Shown in pieces: positions 8,558 to 15,437 of a stretch of 64,000 nt of DNA (positions are counted from its first letter, which is position 1; every line of letters begins with the position of its first letter). This DNA comes from Polaromonas sp. (GTDB lineage: Bacteria > Pseudomonadota > Gammaproteobacteria > Burkholderiales > Burkholderiaceae_C): contig NZ_JAQSDA010000028.1 of the NCBI RefSeq assembly GCF_029945685.1, positions 62,001 through 126,000 on the forward strand. Reading direction: 5' to 3'. The notes under the pieces are model-generated. The model made no database searches, was not told the origin of the DNA, and saw only the letters and a list, made by a program, of their open reading frames with translations. Position numbers and translations under genes: made by a program.

Positions 8558-8851
8558 TCAAACCGGTTGTGCGCTCGCGCCCGGGCCTGTCATGGCGCCG
8601 GGGGTCAACAAGTCAACAATGACGACCAGGTCGCCGCCGAAACGGCCCACACCGAGTTCACTCATGAACTGCTGCTCCTGCGCGGCAGAATCCAGGCGCA
8701 GAAAACACAGGGCTTGCCGCTTGCCCGCCTGGCTGGCCGCCAGGATGTCCAGCCGCGCCACGGACCCATAACGCGAGCACAGCGAATGAAGTGCCGGCCG
8801 CAGCGTGCTGATGTCGGGAAAGTTTTTCAACTGGTCAAATTCGTTGTGCAT
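8558..8851 (-). CDS. Small conserved protein, 97 aa, unknown function
   Basis: A 97-residue soluble protein. Its centre (LHSLCSRYGSVARLDIL...RQALCFLRLDS...QFMSELGVGRFGGDLVVIVDL) has the alternating beta-alpha-beta pattern of an RRM/ferredoxin-like fold, with an RNP1-like aromatic strand (ALCFLRL), but RNA binding is only a guess. The ATG at 8851 is preferred to a TTG 39 bases upstream. It lies 65 bases before wecB in the same direction and could be co-transcribed with the polysaccharide operon. Confidence 0.65.
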   Translation of the reverse strand: MHNEFDQLKNFPDISTLRPALHSLCSRYGSVARLDILAASQAGKRQALCFLRLDSAAQEQQFMSELGVGRFGGDLVVIVDLLTPGAMTGPGASAQPV

Positions 8852-8972
8852 AGATGCTGAGGTCCGGGTGTCTTCTGGGATGGGTGACAACTTAAGTTCT
8901 CATTGACTATAAAAAGCGCCAAGACCCGGGTGCCTGAGGCAAAGCCGCCCCTGCCTGTAGGACTCGGCCCCC

Positions 8973-9002
8973 GCGCCTCTGTGCGCTAGCGCACAAAGGC
9001 GC
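8973..9002. promoter_or_regulatory. 30-base near-perfect palindrome with core GTGCGCTAGCGCAC
   Basis: Lies in the 332-base divergent gap (8852-9183) between the small RRM-like gene and the receiver gene. The palindrome has one mismatched pair and its 14-base core (8981-8994) recurs in related form before the next genes (9671-9684, about 10544-10557, 11480-11493). It could be a regulator-binding site; it lacks the T-run of a terminator. I see nothing else recognisable in the gap. Confidence 0.45.
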
Positions 9003-9183
9003 GGCCAAACACCCCCCACGCTCCCCACCCGGCAGCGGGTAACCGGCACGCACACGCTGGACGCCCCGTCCTACAAGCCCGCGCGCGGGTGGACGGCATT
9101 TTTTTCAATTTCCCGGCGCCTCATGGAATGGGCCGCTTCATTTGCCGTCCGGCAAGCGAACCCCTCATCACAGGACAACCACC

Positions 9184-9627
9184 ATGGCACTCATCACCTA
9201 CCTCGCCGAAGACAACAAGATCATTCGGGACAACCTGATCGACACCCTGGAGGAGATCGCCCATGTCAAGGTCGTGGGGCACGCGGTCACCCAGGCCGAA
9301 GCCAGCCGATGGCTCACGCTGCATGACGGCACCTGGCACCTGGCCATCGTGGATCTTTTTCTCAAGGAAGGCAGCGGTCTGGGCGTGCTGGCCGGCTGCC
9401 GCCACCGCGAGCCCTACCAGAAGGTGGTGGTGCTGACCAACTACGCCACGCCCGAAATCCGCCGGCGTGCGGCCGAACTCGGCGCCGACGCGGTGTTTGA
9501 CAAGACCACTGAAATCGACGCGCTGTTGGCCTACTGCGCCGAACAAACGGCCAACGCCCACACCGAAGATGTGCAGGAGGCGCAGCGTGAAGCCGTCGCG
9601 CAGCACGGCCAGGCCACACCCACCTGA
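9184..9627 (+). CDS. Single-domain response regulator receiver (CheY-like)
   Basis: A 147-residue protein made of one receiver domain plus a short polar tail. Conserved residues are in place: acidic pair E9/D10 (LAEDN), phospho-acceptor Asp57 (LAIVDLFL), Thr85 (VVVLTN) and Lys107 (VFDKTTE). There is no output domain, so it probably acts by protein contact or in a phosphorelay. The ATG at 9184 is preceded by AGGACA. No histidine kinase is adjacent; the neighbours are two Crp/Fnr regulators and a GGDEF-EAL protein. Confidence 0.88.
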   Translation: MALITYLAEDNKIIRDNLIDTLEEIAHVKVVGHAVTQAEASRWLTLHDGTWHLAIVDLFLKEGSGLGVLAGCRHREPYQKVVVLTNYATPEIRRRAAELGADAVFDKTTEIDALLAYCAEQTANAHTEDVQEAQREAVAQHGQATPT

Positions 9628-9670
9628 GAAAAACGGCGTTCGCTCCGCCGGGCAGGCCGTTCATCGGTTT

Positions 9671-9684
9671 GTTCGCTAGCGTAC
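9671..9684. promoter_or_regulatory. Palindromic motif GTTCGCTAGCGTAC upstream of the first Crp/Fnr gene
   Basis: A second copy of the GTnCGCTAGCGyAC motif, about 98 bases upstream of the ATG at 9782. Recurrence before consecutive genes suggests a shared operator, possibly for one of the two Crp/Fnr proteins encoded here; this is inference. Confidence 0.4.
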
Positions 9685-9781
9685 ATACAACGCGGTTCAG
9701 ACAGCCTAGACTGAGGGACTGTCTCGAAACCTCTGCCAGAGGCGCCACTCGAAGCCAGATACCGCTTCGGAGCTTTTGTTG

Positions 9782-10498
9782 ATGGCCGTTTCACCTGATC
9801 CCCTCAAAAACGAGTTGCTCGCCGCCCTGCCTGACGCTGAATTCCAGCGCTGGTTGCCGCAACTCGAATGGGTCGATATGCCGCTGGGCCAGGTGGTTTA
9901 CGAGTCGGGCAGCACCCTGAGCCATGTGTACTTTCCCACCACCTCCATCGTCTCCCTGCTGTATGTGATGGAAAACGGCGCCTCGGCCGAAATCGCCGTG
10001 GTCGGCCACGAAGGGGTGGTTGGTATCTCGCTGTTCATGGGCGGCGAATCGACGCCCAGCCGGGGCGTGGTGCAAAGCGCCGGCCAGGGTTTTCGACTCT
10101 CGGCTCAAGTCATCAAGGAAGAGTTCAAGCGTGCACCCGTGTTGCACCTGCTGCTGCGCTACACCCAGGCGCTGATCACGCAGATGGCGCAAACCGCCGT
10201 CTGCAACCGCCACCATTCGCTGGACCAGCAGCTGTGCCGCTGGCTTCTGCTGAGCCTGGACCGGCTGCAGGGCAACGAGCTGGTGATGACGCAGGAGCTG
10301 ATTGCCAACATGCTCGGTGTGCGCCGCGAAGGGGTGACCGAGGGCGCGCTCAAGCTGCAAAACCTCGGCCTGATCCGTTATTCGCGCGGACGCATCACCG
10401 TGCTGGACCGGCCCGGGCTGGAACAGCGCACCTGCGAATGTTATGCCGTGGTCAAGAGGGAATACGACCGCCTGCTCCCCGACAAGCTGGCGGTCTGA
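9782..10498 (+). CDS. Crp/Fnr family transcriptional regulator (copy 1)
   Basis: A 238-residue regulator with an N-terminal cyclic-nucleotide-binding-type beta-roll (about 10-130; VYESGSTLSHVYFPTTSIVSLL) and a C-terminal HTH_Crp domain (about 150-230; TQELIANMLGVRREGVTEG is the recognition helix region). The usual cAMP phosphate-binding Arg/Ser motif and the four Fnr cysteines are absent, so the ligand is unknown. The ATG at 9782 follows CGGAG; two TTG codons immediately upstream are also in frame. It is a paralogue of the next gene. Confidence 0.85.
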   Translation: MAVSPDPLKNELLAALPDAEFQRWLPQLEWVDMPLGQVVYESGSTLSHVYFPTTSIVSLLYVMENGASAEIAVVGHEGVVGISLFMGGESTPSRGVVQSAGQGFRLSAQVIKEEFKRAPVLHLLLRYTQALITQMAQTAVCNRHHSLDQQLCRWLLLSLDRLQGNELVMTQELIANMLGVRREGVTEGALKLQNLGLIRYSRGRITVLDRPGLEQRTCECYAVVKREYDRLLPDKLAV

Positions 10499-10643
10499 CA
10501 CCGTTTCTTCTGCTTGCGCTGACCCCGTTCTGAGGTAGATAGATTTTCTAGCGCATACTGGGACACCGACTGGAACTGCATCTGACAGTGGCGCGGCTTT
10601 GTAAATGCCCCCGAGCAGGGGCCGCAACCCACCGGAGAGCGAC

Positions 10644-11336
10644 TTGTCCCCTGTCGAAAATCACCTCGTCGAACGCCTTCCCCGCAGGGACCGCGAACGC
10701 CTGCTGGCCGTTTGCGAGCCCGTCGAGCTGACGCTGTCTGAAGTCCTCTGCCTGCCCGGCCAGCCGGTCCGCCACGTGTATTTTCCGACCCGGGGTTTTA
10801 TCTCGCTGGTCACGCCGGTTGACGGCAGCCCGGGCGTGGAGGTGGGCATGGTAGGCCGCGAAGGCATGCTCGGCGCGCATCTTGCGCTGGGTGTCGCCAC
10901 AGCGCCCTGGCGCGCGCTGGTGCAGGGCGCCGGCAGTGCCTGGCGCATCGGCACCGTCGCCTTCAAGCGCGAGCTGGCGCGCAGCCCGGCGCTGCAGCGC
11001 GGCCTGAACCGCTACCTGTATGTGCTGATGGCGCAGCACGCCGCGTCTGCCGGCTGCCTGCGTTTTCACCTCACCGGGCAGCGCCTGGCACGCTGGCTGC
11101 TGATGAGCCAGGACCGCGCCCACGCCGACAGCTTTCATGTCACACACGAGTTTCTGGCCTACATGCTGGGCATGCGCCGCGTTGGCATCACGGCCGCCGC
11201 CAGCGCCCTGCAAAAGGGCGGCCTGATCGAGTACCACCGCGGCGAACTCACCGTGCTGGACCGCCAGGGCCTGGAAGCCGCCGCCTGCAGCTGTTACGCC
11301 GCCGACCGCCGGACCTACGCCGACTTGCTGGGATAG
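10644..11336 (+). CDS. Crp/Fnr family transcriptional regulator (copy 2), TTG start
   Basis: A 230-residue paralogue of the gene before it, with the same beta-roll (HVYFPTRGFISLVTPVDG) and HTH (THEFLAYMLGMRRVGITAAA) layout. The TTG at 10644 is chosen because CGGAGAG lies 6 bases upstream and the protein then begins LSPVENHL, aligning with the start of copy 1; an ATG at 10605 has no ribosome-binding site. The pair looks like a tandem duplication that has diverged strongly. Confidence 0.82.
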   Translation: MSPVENHLVERLPRRDRERLLAVCEPVELTLSEVLCLPGQPVRHVYFPTRGFISLVTPVDGSPGVEVGMVGREGMLGAHLALGVATAPWRALVQGAGSAWRIGTVAFKRELARSPALQRGLNRYLYVLMAQHAASAGCLRFHLTGQRLARWLLMSQDRAHADSFHVTHEFLAYMLGMRRVGITAAASALQKGGLIEYHRGELTVLDRQGLEAAACSCYAADRRTYADLLG

Positions 11337-11354
11337 ACATCAGGCCGTTCGCCG

Positions 11355-11406
11355 GCCGTTCGGCTGGACCGCGCGTCCTGAGCACCGTCGAAGGGGTCGA
11401 AGCCTT
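11355..11406. repeat. Repeat family B, single copy (CCGTTCGG...GTCGAAGG)
   Basis: A dispersed repeat just after the second Crp/Fnr gene, sharing CCTGAGCACCGTCGAAGGGG with the copy at 14568-14666 and, on the other strand, the CTTCGACAGGCTCAG core with the copy inside the MmeI-like gene (16993-17021). This kind of short palindromic repeat is dispersed in many proteobacteria. Confidence 0.7.
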
Positions 11407-11479
11407 GCAACCCCTGGCCCATTTGGGGGAGCGGAAATACCCGTGCTGACAAACAGCATGAGGGTCAGCCAGACCGTAC

Positions 11480-11493
11480 GTACGCTGGCGCAC
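11480..11493. promoter_or_regulatory. Motif GTACGCTGGCGCAC upstream of an unknown gene
   Basis: A further variant of the palindrome seen at 8981-8994 and 9671-9684, with one change in the central CTAG, located about 112 bases before the ATG at 11605. An even more degenerate half-site (TTTTCTAGCGCAT) is at about 10544-10557 before the second Crp/Fnr gene. Confidence 0.35.
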
Positions 11494-11604
11494 AGACGAT
11501 AGGAAAGAAATCCTTTACAACCAACAGCATCGGACCAAACAGCCTGCAACTTCACACCTGCATGCGATGGCATGCAATCGCCCCAGGGCACAGAGAGGCT
11601 CCCC

Positions 11605-11991
11605 ATGACCTCATCCTCCTTTTTTCCGTGCACGCCAGGGCAGGCCGCCGGCGCACTCTGCGTGCGCCCGGCCTCTCTGCCCGATGCGGCGGCCGCCGTG
11701 GCGCCGCGCGATAACGGGCTCGCGCCCCACCCTGAGGCAGCCGCCCCCGATGCACCGTATGACGCGCACCTGGCCATCGAGCTCGCGGACTGGGATGTCC
11801 TGTTTGCGGCGGTGACAACCACGCTGCGGCGCATTGTCGGAGAACGGTTGGGGGAACTGCCCGAGGTACCCGCCCATTCGGCCGAACTGTCGGCCAGCCT
11901 GGTGCAAGCCGTTGTGCTCGACTGTGTCAGTTCGCTGGATCGCCTGCACCACGCGCTGAAGCAGGAACGCAGTCAACGTCCGACAACCTGA
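11605..11991 (+). CDS. Hypothetical protein, 128 aa
   Basis: A 128-residue protein with an Ala/Pro-rich first half and a helical second half (AIELADWDVLFAAVTTTLRRIVGERLG... SLDRLHHALKQE). The ATG at 11605 is preceded by AGAGAGG; a further in-frame ATG at 11572 lacks one. It lies just upstream of the GGDEF-EAL gene in the same direction and may be co-expressed. I do not recognise a family. Confidence 0.6.
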   Translation: MTSSSFFPCTPGQAAGALCVRPASLPDAAAAVAPRDNGLAPHPEAAAPDAPYDAHLAIELADWDVLFAAVTTTLRRIVGERLGELPEVPAHSAELSASLVQAVVLDCVSSLDRLHHALKQERSQRPTT

Positions 11992-12033
11992 CGCGCACTT
12001 TGCGTAGCCCGGGCCCGGGCGGCCTCTGTTAGC

Positions 12034-14544
12034 GTGGTGACCATGCCGGTCCCCCCTCTCCCGCCCCAGAACCTTCCCCCCGCCCCGCCCCTGCAGCCCT
12101 CGAGCCCGTTCGCGGTACTTGAGCGGGCCACCGGTGCGGGCGCGTGGATGCTGGCGCTGCCGTCGCATCAGATGACATGGACGGCGCACCTGGCCGCCAT
12201 GCTGGAAATCACGCCGGAGCAGGCGCCGACCTGGGCCCACGCGCTCGATGTGTATGCGCCCGAGTCGCGCGCCCGCATGGCTGAGGCGCTGGAACGCTGC
12301 CTTGCCGACGGCACGGCGTTTGACCAGGAGGTGCAGGTCCTCACCGGGCGCGGCCAGCGCCTGTGGATGCGCTCGCTGGGCGAGGCCTTGCGCGATGCAT
12401 CGGGCACCATCGTGCAGCTGTCCGGGGTGTTGAAAGACCTCACGGCCCAAAAACGCGCCGAGCAGGAAACCCAAAGCCTGACCATGCGGCTGGCCACGAC
12501 GCTGGCAAGCATCACCGACGCTTTTGCCACCCTGGACCGCGAGGGCCGGCTGACCTACGTCAACAGCGAGAGCGAACGCCTGCTACGCGCCCCGGGCAAG
12601 GCACTGCTGGGCCGCAAACTCTGGGACGTGCTGGAGGGCAATGCCACGGGCCGGGTGCACCGGGAAATCGTGGACATGCTCGGCGGCGGCGCCGGCCGCG
12701 AGTTCGAGGTCTTCTGTGCCGTTGCCGAACGGTGGCTGGAGCTGCGCGCCTACCTTTTTGAAGACGGCGTGGCCATCTACCTGCGCGATGTCAGCGACAG
12801 GCGCCAGTCGCAGGAGCAGTTGCTGCTGCTGCAAACCAGCATCTCGCGCCTGAACGACATTGTGCTGATCACCGAAGCCGGCCCGCTGCACGACTCCGGC
12901 CCGCGCATCGTGTTTGTGAACGACGCCTTCGAGCGGCAGACCGGCTACAGCCCGGCCGAAGTGCTGGGCAAGACGCCGCGCATTCTGCAGGGCCAGCGCA
13001 CGCAGCGCGTCGAGCTGGATCGCATCCGCCAGGCGCTGCAGCGGTCACAGCCGGTGCGCGCGGAACTCATCAACTACAAGAAAAACGGCGAGCAGTTCTG
13101 GCTGGAGCTGGACATCGTGCCGGTGGACTATTTCAGCCGGGGGCTGACACACTGGGTGGCGGTGGCGCGCGACATCACCCAGCGCAAGGCCGCCGAGGAA
13201 GAAATCGAGCACCTTGCGTTTTACGACACGCTGACCCAGCTGCCCAACCGCCAGCTGCTGATGGAAAGCCTGCGCACAGCACTGACCCACACGGAGAACC
13301 CCGACAAAACCGGCGCGCTGATGTTCATTGACCTTGACAACTTCAAGATGCTCAACGACACGCGGGGCCATGCCACTGGCGACCTGCTGCTGCAAAAGGT
13401 GGCGGCGCGCCTGAACAGCTGCGTGCGGCTGCGCGACACCGTGGCCCGCCTGGGCGGCGATGAATTTGTGGTCCTGCTCGAAGACCTGGGTGACGACCTG
13501 CCGCTGGCCCGCAGGAAGGCCGATGTCGTGGCAAAGAAGATTCTGGCCACCCTGTGCGAGCCCTGCGACCTGTCCGGCCACGACTATGACGGCACCTGCA
13601 GCATCGGTATCACGCTGATCACGCAGCACGAGAAAAGCGTGGGCGACCTGCTCAAGCAGGCCGACCTGGCGATGTACCAGGCCAAGGCCGCGGGGCGCAA
13701 CACCATCTGCTTTTTTGACCCCGGCATGCAGGCGGTGGCGACAGCCAACGCGGCGCTGACCTACGAGCTGCGCCAGGGCCTGCGCAGCGAGGAATTCGTG
13801 CTGCACTACCAGCCGCAGGTCGGCCCCAAGGGTTTCATGGTGGGCGTCGAAGCCCTGGTCCGCTGGCAGCACCCGCAACACGGCCTCGTGTTTCCCGACA
13901 GCTTCATCCCCCAGGCCGAGGAAAGCGGGCTGATCCTGCCGCTGGGCAAGTGGGTGCTGGAAACCGCCTGCGCCCAGCTGGCGCGCTGGGCCGCCTGCCC
14001 GGAAACGGACAGCTTCAGCATCGCGGTCAACGTCAGCGTGCGCCAGTTCCGTCACCCCGAGTTTGTCGAGCAGGTCATGAAGGCCATCGCCAACGCCGGC
14101 ATCAGCGCGCACCGGCTCAAGCTCGAGCTGACCGAAAGCCTGCTGGCCAACGACATGGACGTGACGATTGCCAAGATGGGCATTCTCAAGGACGCCGGCG
14201 TGACGCTGTCCATTGACGACTTCGGCATCGGCTACTCGGCGCTGTCTTACCTGAAACACCTGCCGCTGGACCAGCTCAAGATCGACCGCGCGTTTGTGAA
14301 GGACGTGCTGACCGATCCCAACGACGCGGCGATTGCCCGCACCATCATCGGCCTGGCGCAAAGCCTGGGGTTGGGCGTCATGGCCGAGGGTGTGGAGACC
14401 GAAGCCCAACGCGACTTCCTGGCCCGTCACGGCTGTCATTGCTTCCAGGGTTACCTGTTCTGCAAGCCGTTGCCGATCGAAGAGCTTGAAGTGTTCATGC
14501 AAGGCATGGCCAAGCCGCCGGAGGGGGCGCCGGCCTCCTGTTGA
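12034..14544 (+). CDS. PAS-PAS-PAS-GGDEF-EAL cyclic-di-GMP turnover protein
   Basis: A protein of about 836 residues with no membrane segment: three PAS domains (about 25-150, 155-265, 265-385), a diguanylate cyclase domain with intact GGDEF (474-478) and an RxxD inhibitory site five residues before it (RLRD), and a phosphodiesterase domain with intact EAL (606-608), NVSVRQF, ELTES and DDFGIG. Both activities could be functional, with the balance set by the PAS sensors. The start is ambiguous: GTG at 12034 or 12037, or ATG at 12043; no strong ribosome-binding site distinguishes them. The exopolysaccharide operon nearby is a plausible c-di-GMP-controlled target (inference). Confidence 0.92.
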   Translation: MVTMPVPPLPPQNLPPAPPLQPSSPFAVLERATGAGAWMLALPSHQMTWTAHLAAMLEITPEQAPTWAHALDVYAPESRARMAEALERCLADGTAFDQEVQVLTGRGQRLWMRSLGEALRDASGTIVQLSGVLKDLTAQKRAEQETQSLTMRLATTLASITDAFATLDREGRLTYVNSESERLLRAPGKALLGRKLWDVLEGNATGRVHREIVDMLGGGAGREFEVFCAVAERWLELRAYLFEDGVAIYLRDVSDRRQSQEQLLLLQTSISRLNDIVLITEAGPLHDSGPRIVFVNDAFERQTGYSPAEVLGKTPRILQGQRTQRVELDRIRQALQRSQPVRAELINYKKNGEQFWLELDIVPVDYFSRGLTHWVAVARDITQRKAAEEEIEHLAFYDTLTQLPNRQLLMESLRTALTHTENPDKTGALMFIDLDNFKMLNDTRGHATGDLLLQKVAARLNSCVRLRDTVARLGGDEFVVLLEDLGDDLPLARRKADVVAKKILATLCEPCDLSGHDYDGTCSIGITLITQHEKSVGDLLKQADLAMYQAKAAGRNTICFFDPGMQAVATANAALTYELRQGLRSEEFVLHYQPQVGPKGFMVGVEALVRWQHPQHGLVFPDSFIPQAEESGLILPLGKWVLETACAQLARWAACPETDSFSIAVNVSVRQFRHPEFVEQVMKAIANAGISAHRLKLELTESLLANDMDVTIAKMGILKDAGVTLSIDDFGIGYSALSYLKHLPLDQLKIDRAFVKDVLTDPNDAAIARTIIGLAQSLGLGVMAEGVETEAQRDFLARHGCHCFQGYLFCKPLPIEELEVFMQGMAKPPEGAPASC

Positions 14545-14567
14545 TGTTTTCGCCAGTCATACATTCC

Positions 14568-14666
14568 ACCGTTCGGGCTGCGCTGCCTGTCCTGAGCACC
14601 GTCGAAGGGGTCGAAGCCTTCCAGCCCTTCGACAGGCTCAGGGTGAACCGAGCCGGCTGAACGGCG
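14568..14666. repeat. Repeat family B, inverted pair
   Basis: Two inverted copies back to back after the GGDEF-EAL stop: CCGTTCGGGCTG... at the left and ...GGTGAACCGAGCCGGCTGAACGG at the right, with CACCGTCGAAGG and CCTTCGACAGG in the middle. The pair could form a long stem-loop and act as a transcript end or topological site. Confidence 0.7.
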
Positions 14667-14682
14667 TTGCGGCCAGATCGCT

Positions 14683-14745
14683 ACCAAATTTATAGCTGCT
14701 TGCGCAGTACCCACCTTGGCTGGCGGCACTTTTTGCTTGAGAAAA
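14683..14745. repeat. Repeat family A copy (ATAGCTGCTTGCGC core), intergenic
   Basis: Contains TTTATAGCTGCTTGCGCAG followed by the typical CTTGGCTGGCGGCACTTTTTGC end. The same element appears six more times in the window, five of them inside genes. Confidence 0.75.
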
Positions 14746-14775
14746 TGAAGGGGGGGGCTGGTTCCGGTGCCCGCC

Positions 14776-15087
14776 TCACACCTGCGCCGGCTGCGCGCCC
14801 AGTTTGAGCCCCAGCGCCTTGATGACTTTCATCACCGTCGCGAACTCCGGGTTGCCCTCGGGCGACAAGGCCTTGTACAGCCCTTCCCGCGCCAGGCCGG
14901 TGTCGCGCGCCAGCTGGCTCATGCCGCGCGCACGGGCGATGGAGCCCAGCGCCCTGCGAATCAGGCTGCCGTCACCCGGGTCTTCCTGAAGGCAAAGCTC
15001 GAAATAAAGCGCAATGTCCTCTTCCGTCTTGAGGTAGTCGGCGCTGTCCCAGCGGGAGAACTTTTCAGCAAGAAGTTTTTCAGCCAT
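14776..15087 (-). CDS. Addiction-module antitoxin, HTH (HigA-like, HI1420 type)
   Basis: A 103-residue protein with an Xre/Cro-type HTH in its centre and C-terminus (MSQLARDTGLAREGLYKALS; PEFATVMKVIKALGLKL). This is the layout of the antidote in HI1419/HI1420-type modules, where the antitoxin gene follows the toxin gene. It starts 3 bases after the RelE-like toxin stop. It probably binds both the toxin and the operon promoter. Confidence 0.88.
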   Translation of the reverse strand: MAEKLLAEKFSRWDSADYLKTEEDIALYFELCLQEDPGDGSLIRRALGSIARARGMSQLARDTGLAREGLYKALSPEGNPEFATVMKVIKALGLKLGAQPAQV

Positions 15088-15090
15088 GAC

Positions 15091-15387
15091 TCAATCCTTC
15101 CAGTCCTTAGCCATTGCAATGGCGCATTCAATGTCGGCGTCCTGCGAGCGTTTGTCGCCGCCCACCAGCAGCACGATGACCAGCGGGCCGCGTCGCGTGA
15201 AATAAACCCTGTACCCGGGGCCGTGGTCAATACGCAGCTCTGAAATACCTTCCCGCACAGGCTTGGAATCACCTGGATTGCCATCGGCCAACCGGTCAAT
15301 CCGTACCAGAACACGAATCCGCGCCGACCGGTCTTTCAGGCCCAGCAGCCAGCGATCGAAGACTTCGGTTTTGATGATTTCAAACAT
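15091..15387 (-). CDS. RelE/HigB-type toxin (HI1419 type)
   Basis: A 98-residue protein of the phage-derived Gp49/RelE-like toxin group: N-terminal FDRWLLGLKDRSARIRVLVRIDRL, central ELRIDHGPGYRVYFTRRG and the basic end LLVGGDKRSQDADI are characteristic. Such toxins cleave mRNA at the ribosome. It is the first gene of a toxin-antitoxin pair and begins 50 bases after the MmeI-like gene, so it may also be read from upstream. Confidence 0.88.
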   Translation of the reverse strand: MFEIIKTEVFDRWLLGLKDRSARIRVLVRIDRLADGNPGDSKPVREGISELRIDHGPGYRVYFTRRGPLVIVLLVGGDKRSQDADIECAIAMAKDWKD

Positions 15388-15437
15388 GGCGATTGTAATC
15401 CATGGTTCACAAAAAGTCAGCCAACCCGCAACTCAGG

